From REEB52 sp964626905 (GTDB lineage: Bacteria > Chlamydiota > Chlamydiia > Chlamydiales > SM23-39): a stretch of DNA of 64,000 bases. The notes under the pieces were generated by a model that did not search any database, was not told where the DNA came from, and saw only the letters and a program-made list of their open reading frames with translations. The stretch's first letter is position 1. Each line of letters starts with the position of its first letter. A program made the translations under genes and the position numbers. The DNA lies in NCBI GenBank assembly GCA_964626905.1, contig CAZVHA010000001.1:372001-436000 (forward strand), read 5' to 3'. Positions 50,236 to 59,761 of this stretch are shown here, one piece after another.

Positions 50236-52050
50236 ATGCACAATCCTGAAAAAATTCGAAACATTGCGATTATCGCCCACATCGACCATGGGAAAACGAC
50301 CCTTTTGGACAACCTGCTCAAGCAAGGAAATATTTTTCAAGGCCACGAAAAAATCCCCGAACGGGTGATGGACAGTTACGATCAAGAAAAAGAGCGGGGC
50401 ATTACGATTTTTGCAAAACACACCTGCGTCTTCTACAAAGAGGTCAAGATCAACATCATCGACACGCCCGGCCACGCCGATTTTTCGGGGGAAGTGGAGC
50501 GGGTGCTCGGGATGGTCAATTCGGTTCTCCTCCTGGTGGATGCCCAAGAGGGGCCGATGCCGCAAACCCGATTTGTCCTTTCGCAGGCGTTGAAGATGGG
50601 ATTAAAGCCGATTGTCGTTTTGAACAAGATCGATCGGCCTCACGCGAACCCCGATCGGGCGCTCAACCTCACGTTTGATCTTTTTTTAGAGCTTGGGGCG
50701 AGTGACGAGCAGCTCGATTTTGCCTATATTTACGCCTCGGGCTATAACGGCTATGCGATAGAAAAAATTGGCGATGCGCCCAAAAGTTTGACTCCCCTTT
50801 TCGAGCTCATTTTGAAAAAAGCGCCCGCCCCCTCGGGCAATCTCGATCTCCCCTTTTTAATGCAAGCGGCGACCCTCACCTACGACGATTATGTGGGAAG
50901 ACAGGCGTGCGGGCGGATTTTGGAGGGGAAAATCGAGAAAAACGGAATGGTCACAAGGGTCGATCGGAACGGGAATCACACGACCCACAAGATTGTCCGG
51001 ATCGAAGGGCACCTTGGCTTAAAAGAGCTGGAGCTGGAGAGCGCTGGGGCAGGCGATATCGTCATCCTTTCGGGGATTCCCGAAATTGAGATTGGCGATA
51101 CGATTTGCGATCCAAATGAGATCCACCAACTCCCTCCCATCACTCTTGCGGAGCCGACCGTATCGGTTGAGTTCTCGATCAATACGAGCCCTTTTGTCGG
51201 CAAAGATGGCAAACATGTGACGATGAACAAGCTCAAAGAGCGCCTTCTCAAGGAAAAGCGGGCCAACATCTCGCTCAAAATCGAAGAGATTTTGGGAAGA
51301 GACGATGCGATTCGGGTCTGCGGGCGGGGCGAGCTGCATCTCGCTGTCCTCATTGAGGCGATGCGGCGGGAAGGGTACGAGATGGCCATTTCAAAGCCGA
51401 AGGTGATCACCAAAGAGGTAGATGGGATTATGATGGAGCCCATGGAGAGGGTCCACATCGAAGTTCCAGAAAATTTTTCGGGGACGGTCATTGAAGATCT
51501 TTCGAAACGAAAGGGGGAAATGAGATCCTTGGAGACCTCTGAGCATGGCCTTACGACGATGCAATTTTTGATGCCGACAAGAGGGCTTATGGGCTATCGC
51601 AACGACTTTTTGACCCGCACATCGGGACTCGGCGTTCTCACGTCGATTTTTGAATCTTTTGCTCCTTGGAAAGGGGAAATGGCGGGAAGGGCGAGAGGCG
51701 TATTGATCTCGAATAGCGGCGGCAAGGCGAATGGATACGCCCTATTCAATCTCCAAGAGCGAGGCTCTCTTTTTGTCAAACCGGGCGATGAGGTCTACGA
51801 AGGGATAGTTGTAGGGGAACATGCGCGCGACAACGATCTCGTCGTCAATGCGACAAAGGCGAAGCAGCTCACCAACGTCCGGGCGGCGGGAAGCGATGAA
51901 AACATCATCTTGACTCCTCCGCGCAAGTTCACGTTAGAGCAGGCGATCGACTATATTGCAGATGATGAACTTGTCGAGGTGACACCCCATTTTATCCGGA
52001 TGAGAAAAGTCTATTTGACTGAAAATGAACGCAAGCGGCAATCTCGATGA
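50236..52050 (+). CDS. typA: GTPase TypA/BipA
   Basis: A 604-aa translational GTPase that binds ribosomes under stress. G1 is AHIDHGKTTLLD, G2 ERGITIF, G3 DTPGHADFSGEV, and G4 NKIDRP; domains II, III and V follow, with the BipA-specific C-terminal domain (GRARGVLISNSGGKANGYAL, then NIILTPPRKFTLEQAIDYI). The last residues LTENERKRQSR are typical. A palindromic element begins directly after the stop codon. Confidence 0.97.
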   Translation: MHNPEKIRNIAIIAHIDHGKTTLLDNLLKQGNIFQGHEKIPERVMDSYDQEKERGITIFAKHTCVFYKEVKINIIDTPGHADFSGEVERVLGMVNSVLLLVDAQEGPMPQTRFVLSQALKMGLKPIVVLNKIDRPHANPDRALNLTFDLFLELGASDEQLDFAYIYASGYNGYAIEKIGDAPKSLTPLFELILKKAPAPSGNLDLPFLMQAATLTYDDYVGRQACGRILEGKIEKNGMVTRVDRNGNHTTHKIVRIEGHLGLKELELESAGAGDIVILSGIPEIEIGDTICDPNEIHQLPPITLAEPTVSVEFSINTSPFVGKDGKHVTMNKLKERLLKEKRANISLKIEEILGRDDAIRVCGRGELHLAVLIEAMRREGYEMAISKPKVITKEVDGIMMEPMERVHIEVPENFSGTVIEDLSKRKGEMRSLETSEHGLTTMQFLMPTRGLMGYRNDFLTRTSGLGVLTSIFESFAPWKGEMAGRARGVLISNSGGKANGYALFNLQERGSLFVKPGDEVYEGIVVGEHARDNDLVVNATKAKQLTNVRAAGSDENIILTPPRKFTLEQAIDYIADDELVEVTPHFIRMRKVYLTENERKRQSR

Positions 52051-52230
52051 CTCGACTTTGCAACTTTTTAGGGTCGAAGGCCTCGAGATATTTGTTCTCG
52101 GGGGAGTTATTTAAAGCGGGAAGGGGTTAAAAACCCCTTCCCGTTTTAAATAATCTCCCAGTTCGACCTTGGTCGAACGTCCGGGAGCAAATAGACGAGG
52201 CAGGCGGCCCTAAAAAGTTGCAAAGTCGAG
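52051..52230. mobile_element. MITE-like palindromic element with 23-bp ends
   Basis: Ends 52051-52073 and 52208-52230 are perfect reverse complements (CTCGACTTTGCAACTTTTTA-GGG). An inner palindrome GGGAAGGGGTT-AAA-AACCCCTTCCC with flanking AAATAA/TTATTT arms forms the centre. It starts one base after the typA stop and ends 5 bp before the ligase ATG, filling the whole gap. The last bases GTCGAG plus GA give GAGGA before that ATG. No transposase frame. A strong bidirectional terminator effect is likely. Confidence 0.75.
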
Positions 52231-52235
52231 GATAG

Positions 52236-53549
52236 ATGTCGAGAAGGTTTTTAGTAGCTGTTGGGATCCTCGTCCTTTTCGTATTTTTGATTCCAATTGA
52301 GCACAAATACGACAAGTGGTTTCGCTTTTTTTCTATAAAACTCATTCCGGAGGGGTTGAGCGTTACAGGTCAATACGAAAAAAAGATCTATTTTTACCTG
52401 AGTGATTTTCTTGCTCTTGCCCTGACGTGGATCGGGCTTGTCTCTTTTCGGATCCCTTTAAAAAAGTGGTTTGCGAGCCCTCTGTGGATCGTCTGGATTT
52501 GCGCATTTTTATCGATCCTCGTTTCCCCCTTTTCTCACTATCCAATCCCCTACTTTCGTCTCCTTCAGCTCTTTACGCCGATCGCCCTTTTTTCTTTTAT
52601 TGCCCACGCATTTTCAGAGGAAGAAAAAGAAAAAGCGCTCCGGGCTGTTCTGATCGCAGTTGTTTTTGCGGGGGTGATTCAAGCGGTAATTGGAACTGTC
52701 CAATATTTTCATCAAGGGCCTTTAGGCTTACGCCTTTTGGGGGAGGTGAAAAGGATGAGTTATTTTTCTATGCCTGAGGGAAGTCGATGGCTCTTTGATT
52801 CCATTTTAGGAATTCAGGGGAAAAGTACTTTTATAAGAAGGGCGCAAGGGACACTGCCCCACGCAAATGTGTTTGGAGGATTTTTAGTCCTTTCGATCAT
52901 GGCCACCTATTTTCTCGCGAAAGAAAAAAGCATTTGGCTCATCACGCTTCCGCTCCAACTATTTGCGCTCGCCGTTTCCTATTCTAGATCGGCTCTTTTG
53001 GGCTGGGTGATTGGCTCAACTCTTTGGTTTTTTTTCGCCAAATTAAAGGGGCAAAAAAAGACCCTTTTTGTTTTGGCCGCCTCTATATTTGCAATATCTA
53101 TACTCACCTTCAACCAATACTTTCATCGAACGAACTTCGCAAACGGATCGGATAACATCCGCAAAATCCACCACCAAACGGCGCTTGAAATCATTCAAGA
53201 CAACCCCTTTTTTGGGCTCGGATTTACCCAATTTTCAGAAAAAGCCTCCCCCTATTTTGCAAAAGAGGCTTCTTTGTATGTATCGGAAACAGCGCCCCAC
53301 AACATTTTTCTTTTTCTCGCTTCTGAGACAGGGCTCATTTCCCTTTTTGCCTTTCTCTTTTTTCTCATGAACCTCCTTTGGAGGGCAAGAGACCCTCTTT
53401 TTATTTCCCTTTTATGCGCATTTATTTTTATTGGCCTGTGTGATTTTTACCCCATTTTATCTCAGCAAGGAAGAGCGATGTTTTTTCTCATCGCATCTCT
53501 TGCGCATTTAAGAATAAATGTGTTAAAACAGACGCCAGTTTATGGATGA
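52236..53549 (+). CDS. O-antigen ligase/polymerase-like membrane protein
   Basis: A 437-aa membrane protein of the Wzy_C/WaaL group. It has about twelve helices with a large periplasmic loop near 190-330, holding GKSTFIRRAQGTLPHANVFG, then VSYSRSALLGWVIG, a frequent motif of the family, and HRTNFANGSDNIRKIHHQTA, then NPFFGLGFTQF. Such proteins join glycans to lipid A or to each other in the periplasm. The start ATG is 5 bp behind the palindromic element, whose end seems to provide GAGGA. Its end overlaps menG by 8 nt, so it shares a transcript with the men genes. Confidence 0.85.
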   Translation: MSRRFLVAVGILVLFVFLIPIEHKYDKWFRFFSIKLIPEGLSVTGQYEKKIYFYLSDFLALALTWIGLVSFRIPLKKWFASPLWIVWICAFLSILVSPFSHYPIPYFRLLQLFTPIALFSFIAHAFSEEEKEKALRAVLIAVVFAGVIQAVIGTVQYFHQGPLGLRLLGEVKRMSYFSMPEGSRWLFDSILGIQGKSTFIRRAQGTLPHANVFGGFLVLSIMATYFLAKEKSIWLITLPLQLFALAVSYSRSALLGWVIGSTLWFFFAKLKGQKKTLFVLAASIFAISILTFNQYFHRTNFANGSDNIRKIHHQTALEIIQDNPFFGLGFTQFSEKASPYFAKEASLYVSETAPHNIFLFLASETGLISLFAFLFFLMNLLWRARDPLFISLLCAFIFIGLCDFYPILSQQGRAMFFLIASLAHLRINVLKQTPVYG

Positions 53550-54231
53550 TCCGCCAAGAGAAAATGTTTGGAAAATGTTCGATCAGATCTCCTCGACTTA
53601 TGATCGGACGAATGCGATTGTCTCTTTTGGAATGGATCGGAGGTGGCGCGCCCGTGTGGCCGATTTTCTCCCTCCTTATAAGAACCTAAAAATTCTCGAT
53701 CTGGCAACGGGGACGGGGGATCAGGCGCTTGCTCTCATCAAAAGCACTGCCTCGATCCATTCGATCACGGGGATCGATCTTTCAGAAGAAATGCTCGCCA
53801 TTGCCAAGCGCAAAATTCCGGCGAAGATGCGCTTTTTAAGGGCCGATGCGATGGCGCTCCCTTTCAAGGGCGAAAGTTTTGATGCGGCGACTTTTTCCTT
53901 TGGGATTCGCAATGTCGCAAATCCGTTGACCTCGCTCAATGAGATCTATCGCGTGTTGAGACCGAAAGGGAGGGCTCTCATTTTAGAATTTTCGATGCCG
54001 CCGCAGCCGATCCGCCCCTTTTTTCTCTTTTATTTGCGCTATATTCTCCCGAACATCGCCGCATTTTTCTCAAAAAACCGAGCAGCCTATCAATATCTCA
54101 ATCGGACTATTGAGCATTTTCCTTCGGGAAAAGAATTTTGTCTTTTGATGAAAGAGGCCCAATTTACGAGGTTAAAGGTGCTTCCGATGAATCTCGGCAG
54201 CGTCACTCTCTATGTAGGGGAAAAAGGGTGA
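53542..54231 (+). CDS. menG: Demethylmenaquinone methyltransferase
   Basis: A 229-aa UbiE/MenG enzyme for the last step of menaquinone synthesis (C-methylation with SAM). Motif I ILDLATGTGDQALALI (about 50-65), GIDLSEEMLAIAKRKI, FLRADAMALPFKG, and the UbiE signature TFSFGIRNV; ending FTRLKVLPMNLGSVTLYVGEKG is standard. The N-terminus WKMFDQISSTYDRTNAIVSFGMD is typical. It opens the eight-gene men series, each gene overlapping or abutting the next. Confidence 0.95.
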   Translation: MDDPPRENVWKMFDQISSTYDRTNAIVSFGMDRRWRARVADFLPPYKNLKILDLATGTGDQALALIKSTASIHSITGIDLSEEMLAIAKRKIPAKMRFLRADAMALPFKGESFDAATFSFGIRNVANPLTSLNEIYRVLRPKGRALILEFSMPPQPIRPFFLFYLRYILPNIAAFFSKNRAAYQYLNRTIEHFPSGKEFCLLMKEAQFTRLKVLPMNLGSVTLYVGEKG

Positions 54232-55148
54232 AATGTTTTTGGTCGAGCCGCGATGGAAAGCCCCCTCCTGAAAAGTCTACTTTTCATCTCAAATCCTTTG
54301 ATTTGAAGGTGTGTCACAGCGGCGACGCCGAGTGGATCACGCTTCCTAAACCGAAGAGTTACAAAGTTTTGAGCCGCTCGTTTTCCCACACATATGAGGC
54401 TTGGGAAAGAGGGGTTGAAAAGGCGCTTCATTGCATTCACAAAAAAGAGATTGAAAAAGTGGTTCTTGGGAGATTTTGTTTTTTAGAGCTTGGGGAGGAG
54501 CCCGATCCTTTTGCGATTGCGGCTGCCCTCAAAAGAGATGTGCAAGGAGCCTTTATTTTTTGCGTGCAGGTAGAAGGGATGAGTTTTCTTGGGGCGACTC
54601 CGGAGCGTCTTTTTTATCGGCATGAGGGCCAACTTCTCACCGAGGCGGTTGCGGGAACGGTTCCTTGCGGGATGGCATTTACAAATCCCAAATTCATGAG
54701 GGAATTTTTGCCGGTGCAGCGCCATTTGGAAAAGACCCTTTTTTCTTTTTGCACATCGCTCGCCTTCTCTCCGATTTCGGTCCATCGCACGGCGAATGTG
54801 GCGCATCTTTATAGTAAAGCTGAAGCAACCCTGAAAGAAGGGGCAAACCTTTCTGAAATGCTAGCCCAACTCCATCCCACTCCGGCTCTTTGCGGCGCCC
54901 CCCAAGGGGAGGCGATGGCCCTTTTGCGCGAACTCGAGCCATTTGAGCGGGAGTTTTTTTGTGGGGTGACTGGGTGGGAAACAGCGCACGAGTCAGAAAT
55001 GGCCGTCGCTCTTCGCTCTTGTAAAATTGAAGGGAAACGGGTCACCCTTTTTTCTGGCGCGGGGATTGTCGAGGGATCCGATCCCAAAGAGGAGTGGGAA
55101 GAACTGAACCAAAAGCTGAAATTGTATGATCGCATCTTGGTTGATTGA
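54228..55148 (+). CDS. menF: Isochorismate synthase
   Basis: A 306-aa chorismate-utilising enzyme that isomerises chorismate to isochorismate. GTG at 54228 overlaps menG's stop. Family motifs: EKVVLGRFCFLELGEEPDP, GATPERLFYRHEGQLLTEAVAGT, TPALCGAPQGEA, HESEMAVALRSCKIEG and GAGIVEGSDPKEEWEELNQK, the Mg2+ and chorismate site. It is shorter than most MenF (about 430 aa), missing the variable N-terminal ~100 residues, a common trait in compact enzymes. The frame also opens further upstream, within menG, without support. Confidence 0.93.
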   Translation: MKCFWSSRDGKPPPEKSTFHLKSFDLKVCHSGDAEWITLPKPKSYKVLSRSFSHTYEAWERGVEKALHCIHKKEIEKVVLGRFCFLELGEEPDPFAIAAALKRDVQGAFIFCVQVEGMSFLGATPERLFYRHEGQLLTEAVAGTVPCGMAFTNPKFMREFLPVQRHLEKTLFSFCTSLAFSPISVHRTANVAHLYSKAEATLKEGANLSEMLAQLHPTPALCGAPQGEAMALLRELEPFEREFFCGVTGWETAHESEMAVALRSCKIEGKRVTLFSGAGIVEGSDPKEEWEELNQKLKLYDRILVD

Positions 55149-56646
55149 TCAATTGATCCAGCAAGGGGTCGATACCTTTTGTATTGCGCCGGGTTCCCGG
55201 TCTACTCCCCTTGCACTCGCTGTGGCCAATCATCCGAAGGCAAAAGCCCACGTCCATTACGATGAGAGGGGGCTTGGCTTTTTTGCGCTCGGCATTGCGA
55301 AGGCGCAAGAGAGTCCTGTCGCAGTGATCGTCACTTCGGGGACTGCCGTTGGCAATTTACTTCCGAGTGCTATGGAGAGCTATCACAGCGAAATTCCCCT
55401 TCTTTTTTTAACAGCAGACCGGCCGCACGAGTTGAGAAAATGTGGCGCGAATCAAACCTGTGATCAAACCCACATTTTTTCCTCTTTTGTCCATTTGCAG
55501 ATGGAGCTTCCCCTTGATGCTGAAGAAAATGCGATCCGCTCTATAGCGGCGCAAGCTGTTTTTACCCATCAAACTGTGCATATCAACTGTCCTTTTAGAG
55601 AACCTTTTTCGGATGGCCACCCTACTTTTCGGGGAAGAAAAATCGAAATGAGTCGCGGGAAAAAGGTGGCGCCTCCATATGCGACAAAAAAAGCAAAAGG
55701 GGTGATTTTGGTTGGCTCTTTGTCAAAGCGCTCTGAGATCGAGCCGATTTTGCATTTGGCAAAAAGGCTCAAATGGCCTCTTTTGGCAGATATTTTATCG
55801 AATGCGCGGTGCACTCCGATTGAAGAGGAGATCCGCTACTTTGACTGGCTTGAAAAACCGGCGGCCGAATTTGTCCTTCATTTCGGCGCTAGGATGAGCT
55901 CTAAAAAAATCCTCGCGTGGCTAAAAACCACAGCCCCTGAATATGTCCATGTGAGCTCTTCATCAGAGCTGCAAGATCCGGAGCGGATTTTAACGGGGAG
56001 AGTCGAGAGCGACATCTCTTCTTTTTGTGAGACATTTTTTGCCCCTTTTGATCCTGACTGGCCCTGTCAGTGGAAAAGCGAAGAGCCGTTTTTTGAAGAA
56101 AAAGAGACTTTTACAGAAGTACACGCGATGCGGCAAATGAGTGCGATTTTGCCTCCTGATTTTGGAGTTTTTTTTGGAAATGGGATGCCGATTCGGGATG
56201 CCGATCACTTTTTTTTCCCGAAAAAGGCACTTGGATTTTTTGCGAATCGGGGCCTTTCTGGAATCGATGGGAATATTGCAACGATCGCAGGTCTTGCACA
56301 AAAAATGCCGATGGTGGGCTTCATTGGCGATCAGGCGGCGCTCTACGATTTAAATTCCTTACCCCTTGTAAAAAATGCGCCCCACCCAATCACCTTGATT
56401 ATCTCGAATAATTTTGGCGGCGGAATATTTCACCATCTCCCGGTGGCAACATCCCCTCATTTTGAGCGGTTTTGGGGCGCTCCGCACGCATACCGCTTTG
56501 AGGCGGCAGCCCAAATGTTCGATCTCCCTTTCGTCTCTTTCAAGGAGATCGAAAAAGGATTCCATCAAACAAGAGTTGTTGAACTGATCACAAATCGAAA
56601 AGAAAATTACCTCTACCAAACATCATGCTCAAGACAAAGGTGTTGA
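55126..56646 (+). CDS. menD: SEPHCHC synthase (2-oxoglutarate decarboxylase type)
   Basis: A 506-aa ThDP enzyme that joins isochorismate and 2-oxoglutarate. N-terminal FCIAPGSRSTPLALAVANHP, HYDERGLGFFALGIAKAQ with the catalytic Glu, VIVTSGTAVGNLLPSA, and TADRPHELRKCGANQTCDQ. The ThDP-binding part has GLSGIDGNIATIAGLAQ, then GDQAALYDLNSLPL, and ISNNFGGGIFHHLPVA. Slightly shorter than E. coli MenD. It overlaps menF by 23 nt and menH by 22 nt. Confidence 0.95.
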   Translation: MIASWLIDQLIQQGVDTFCIAPGSRSTPLALAVANHPKAKAHVHYDERGLGFFALGIAKAQESPVAVIVTSGTAVGNLLPSAMESYHSEIPLLFLTADRPHELRKCGANQTCDQTHIFSSFVHLQMELPLDAEENAIRSIAAQAVFTHQTVHINCPFREPFSDGHPTFRGRKIEMSRGKKVAPPYATKKAKGVILVGSLSKRSEIEPILHLAKRLKWPLLADILSNARCTPIEEEIRYFDWLEKPAAEFVLHFGARMSSKKILAWLKTTAPEYVHVSSSSELQDPERILTGRVESDISSFCETFFAPFDPDWPCQWKSEEPFFEEKETFTEVHAMRQMSAILPPDFGVFFGNGMPIRDADHFFFPKKALGFFANRGLSGIDGNIATIAGLAQKMPMVGFIGDQAALYDLNSLPLVKNAPHPITLIISNNFGGGIFHHLPVATSPHFERFWGAPHAYRFEAAAQMFDLPFVSFKEIEKGFHQTRVVELITNRKENYLYQTSCSRQRC

Positions 56647-57275
56647 AAGAGGGGCCTGGAGTCCCGATTGTATTTTTGCATGGATTTTTGGGGAGGTCCG
56701 AGGATTGGCTTGAAGTTTGCGCCTCTCTTCCTCTTTGCCATTGTATCGGGATTGATTTGCCGGGACATGGCGACTCCCCGTTTGAGCCCGATTTTACGAT
56801 CGATTTGCCCCAATTTCACCTTGTCGGCTACTCGATGGGAGGGAGAATTGCGCTGCAAAAGTTTAAGGACAAGGCGCTCACTTTGACGCTCCTATCGACA
56901 CATCCGGGACTCACGAGCGCTGAAGAGAGGGATGCAAGGCGCGAAAGCGATGAAGTGTGGGCGAAAAAACTGCTCCATCTTCCGATTGACGAGTTTTTAA
57001 AACAGTGGTACGATCAACCGATTTTTAAACCGTTTAGGCCCCGTATTTCGATGCGAAGAGAACAAAATGTGGTGTCATTAGCAAAAGCGCTTCTCCATTT
57101 TAGCTTGGCGCACCAGCCCCGATTTGAAATTGATCATGTGGTTGTGGGAGCGCGCGACTTGAAGTTCAAAACTCTTTTCCTAAACCCCATCGTCGTTCCA
57201 AATGCAGGGCACATGGTTCATTTAGAAAACCCGAAAGCGATCGCAAAAATCATTGAGGAGCGAGTAACATTATGA
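56625..57275 (+). CDS. menH: SHCHC synthase-like alpha/beta hydrolase
   Basis: A 216-aa hydrolase-fold protein matching MenH by position and motifs. HGFLGRSEDWLE (oxyanion and start), GIDLPGHGDS, then the nucleophile elbow LVGYSMGGRIAL (Ser near 68) and C-terminal NAGHMVHLENPKA with the catalytic His. The central lid REQNVVSLAKALLHFSLAHQ is present. It is shorter than most (about 250). It eliminates pyruvate from SEPHCHC in the pathway. Confidence 0.87.
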   Translation: MLKTKVLKEGPGVPIVFLHGFLGRSEDWLEVCASLPLCHCIGIDLPGHGDSPFEPDFTIDLPQFHLVGYSMGGRIALQKFKDKALTLTLLSTHPGLTSAEERDARRESDEVWAKKLLHLPIDEFLKQWYDQPIFKPFRPRISMRREQNVVSLAKALLHFSLAHQPRFEIDHVVVGARDLKFKTLFLNPIVVPNAGHMVHLENPKAIAKIIEERVTL

Positions 57276-58087
57276 CTGTTTGGATTCCCTTTGGAACTTA
57301 CACCGACATTAAATACCACAAAATCGACGGGATTGCAAAAATCACCATCAACCGCCCCTCGGTGCGCAACGCATTTCGGCCGCACACAGTGGAGGAGATG
57401 CGCCATGCGCTGAACGATGCGCGCAATGATGGGACGATTGGGGTGGTCATTCTCACGGGCGAGGGGAAAGAGGCCTTTTGCTCTGGGGGCGATCAAAAGA
57501 TTCGGGGCGATGCGGGATATATGGATCTCAAGGGGGTGCACCAGCTGAATGTGCTCGATTTTCAACGGGAGATGCGCGCCTGTCCAAAACCGATCATTGC
57601 GATGATTGCGGGATATGCGGTTGGGGGTGGGCATGTGCTTCACGTCATTTGTGATTTGAGCATTGCGGCAGACAATGCGATTTTTGGGCAAACGGGGCCG
57701 AGAGTGGGCTCATTTGACGGCGGTTTTGGGGCGAGCTATCTCGCGCGGATTGTCGGGCAAAAAAAGGCGAGAGAGATTTGGTTTTTGTGTCGTCAGTATT
57801 CTGCGAAACAGGCGCTTGAAATGGGGCTTGTCAACTGCGTTGTCCCTTATGAAAAACTGGAAGCGACGACTCTGGAGTGGGCAAGAGAAATTTTGCGCCT
57901 TTCTCCGATTGCCATTCGGTGTTTAAAGGCGGCGCTCAACGCCGATTGCGATGGGCAGGCGGGGTTGCAAGAGCTCGCTGGCAATGCGACGATGCTCTAC
58001 TATATGACAGAAGAAGGACAGGAGGGGCGCAATGCCTTTAATGAAAAGCGAACCCCAGATTTCGCAAAATTCCCCAAGCGCCCCTAA
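57272..58087 (+). CDS. menB: 1,4-dihydroxy-2-naphthoyl-CoA synthase
   Basis: A 271-aa crotonase-fold enzyme that cyclises o-succinylbenzoyl-CoA. Signature blocks are ITINRPSVRNAFRPHTVEEM, EAFCSGGDQKIRGDAGY (the CoA-binding loop), MIAGYAVGGGHVLHVICDLS with the oxyanion Gly, and GQTGPRVGSFDGGFGASYLA, which is diagnostic of MenB. The end MTEEGQEGRNAFNEKRTPDF is also standard. Overlaps menH by 4 nt and menA by 56 nt. Confidence 0.96.
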   Translation: MTVWIPFGTYTDIKYHKIDGIAKITINRPSVRNAFRPHTVEEMRHALNDARNDGTIGVVILTGEGKEAFCSGGDQKIRGDAGYMDLKGVHQLNVLDFQREMRACPKPIIAMIAGYAVGGGHVLHVICDLSIAADNAIFGQTGPRVGSFDGGFGASYLARIVGQKKAREIWFLCRQYSAKQALEMGLVNCVVPYEKLEATTLEWAREILRLSPIAIRCLKAALNADCDGQAGLQELAGNATMLYYMTEEGQEGRNAFNEKRTPDFAKFPKRP

Positions 58088-58940
58088 AGCGTTTTTTCTC
58101 GCGAGTAGGCCTAAAACGTGGATTGCCTCTTTGAGTCCGGTTGCAATTGGGGGGGCGCTTGCCCTTGAGATTCAGCCTTTAATCCTCATTTTGACCTTCT
58201 GTTTTTCCCTGCTGATTCAAGTGGGGACAAATTTTGCGAACGACTATTTTGATTTTGTGAAGGGGGCCGATAACTCTTCGCGAAAAGGGCCCAAGAGGGC
58301 GACGCAAGAGGGGTGGGTGACGCCCCGAGCGATGTTAAGAGCGAGCCTCATTGCCTTTGGGCTCGCCTTTTTGATCGCATTGCCGCTCATGATCCAAGCG
58401 GGGTTTTGGAGTTTTTGTCTGGCCCTCGGGTGTATTGCCTTGGGCATTCTCTATACGGGAGGGCCGAAACCGCTCGGCTATTTGGGGCTTGGGGAACTTC
58501 TTGTCTTTTCATTTTTTGGACCCATTGCGACGTGCGGCACCTATTTTTTACAAATGGGACAAGTTCCCCTCTTTGTGTTCATTGCGAGTTTAGCCCCTGG
58601 ATTTTTCTCCTGTGCCATTTTGACAGCAAACAACTTGCGCGACGAAGAGAGCGACCGGGCAGCTAAAAAAATGACCCTGATTGCCCGATTTGGGCGCAAA
58701 ATAGGGAGTGTCGAATACGCTCTATTCGTTCTGATTGCCTCGCTCGTCCCCTTGCTTCTCGTATTCATTTTAAACCTGCCGTTTGCAACTCTTTTGCCCT
58801 CTGTCGTTTTGATCTTCGCCTTGCACCCGATCCGAACTGCGTTTATTTTCAAGGATCCACTGGAGCTGCTTTTGGTGCTGCAGCAAAGCGCATTTTTGCT
58901 GCTCCTCTATACACTCCTTTTTTGCATGGCCGTGTGGTGA
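58032..58940 (+). CDS. menA: 1,4-dihydroxy-2-naphthoate octaprenyltransferase
   Basis: A 302-aa membrane prenyltransferase that attaches the isoprenoid tail. It is a UbiA-superfamily protein with nine helices. First Asp-rich motif: NFANDYFDFVKGADN; second: LTANNLRDEESDRAAKKMTL. Start at ATG 58032 with AGGAGG 5-7 nt before it, inside menB; this unusually long 56-nt overlap is supported by that site and the MPLMKSEPQ start; ASRPKTWIASLSPVAIG follows at about 24. It overlaps menC by 4 nt. Confidence 0.94.
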   Translation: MPLMKSEPQISQNSPSAPKAFFLASRPKTWIASLSPVAIGGALALEIQPLILILTFCFSLLIQVGTNFANDYFDFVKGADNSSRKGPKRATQEGWVTPRAMLRASLIAFGLAFLIALPLMIQAGFWSFCLALGCIALGILYTGGPKPLGYLGLGELLVFSFFGPIATCGTYFLQMGQVPLFVFIASLAPGFFSCAILTANNLRDEESDRAAKKMTLIARFGRKIGSVEYALFVLIASLVPLLLVFILNLPFATLLPSVVLIFALHPIRTAFIFKDPLELLLVLQQSAFLLLLYTLLFCMAVW

Positions 58941-59755
58941 AAAAACTCTTTCGCTATTCGTTGAAGATGAAAGAGGGCAAAACCCGATCGGGGCTCATTC
59001 TTCAAATAGGAAAAGGATTTGGGGAAATTGCCCCTTTGCCTGGCTTCAGCAAAGAGACACTTGAAGAGGCTGTAAGAGAAACGCTCCTTTGGATGCGTGG
59101 AGAGAAAGAGCCCTCATTGCCTTCAGTCTGCTTTGGAATTAGTTGTGCAAAAACAGATCTTCGCTCAGTCAGACTCCCCCTATGTGCGCTCGGCCCTAAA
59201 GAGGGATTTTCTCATAGGAAATTAAAGCTTGGCCACTTGACGGTAGAGGCGGCGGTGGCCCTTGTAAAAGAGCAAAAGGGGGCCGTGTTGCGCCTCGATT
59301 GCAATCGGGCGTGGAGTTTATCTCAGGCGCTCGCATTTGCAAGCCATTTTCGAGCAACTGATTTTGCCTATATCGAAGAGCCGGTGAGAACCACCGAAGA
59401 GCTCATCGCATTTTCGAAAACGACCGGTTTTCCGATTGCGCTCGATGAATCAATTGGGATCGATTGGTCATCTATCCCCACGCTAAAGGCAATCATCGTC
59501 AAGCCGACCCTCGTCGGCAGAGTGCCAGCGGTGCCAAAACAGCTCGATCTCGTTTTGAGCTCGGCGTATGAGTCGGGCTTAGGGCTTCTTCACATTGCCA
59601 AATTGTGGAAAAAGGGACCGCCGATCGGCCTTGATACTTACGACGCTTTTGAAGAGGACCTCCTCACCTGCCCAATTCGAACTGCAAACGGATTTTTTTC
59701 CTGGGAAAAAGAGGAACCGCTCATCGATTTTTCAAAACTTCAACGCATGGGATGA
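58937..59755 (+). CDS. menC: o-Succinylbenzoate synthase
   Basis: A 272-aa enolase-superfamily enzyme that dehydrates SHCHC to o-succinylbenzoate. Start is the GTG at 58937 overlapping menA's stop (GTGA). Short lid domain, then the barrel: KLKLGHLTVEAAVALV (catalytic Lys region), LRLDCNRAWS (metal Asp), FAYIEEPVRT (metal Glu), PIALDESIGID (metal Asp) and AIIVKPTLVG (second Lys). C-terminal SSAYESGLGLLHIAKL is standard. Length is compact. Confidence 0.92.
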   Translation: MKKLFRYSLKMKEGKTRSGLILQIGKGFGEIAPLPGFSKETLEEAVRETLLWMRGEKEPSLPSVCFGISCAKTDLRSVRLPLCALGPKEGFSHRKLKLGHLTVEAAVALVKEQKGAVLRLDCNRAWSLSQALAFASHFRATDFAYIEEPVRTTEELIAFSKTTGFPIALDESIGIDWSSIPTLKAIIVKPTLVGRVPAVPKQLDLVLSSAYESGLGLLHIAKLWKKGPPIGLDTYDAFEEDLLTCPIRTANGFFSWEKEEPLIDFSKLQRMG

Positions 59756-59761
59756 ACGGAA

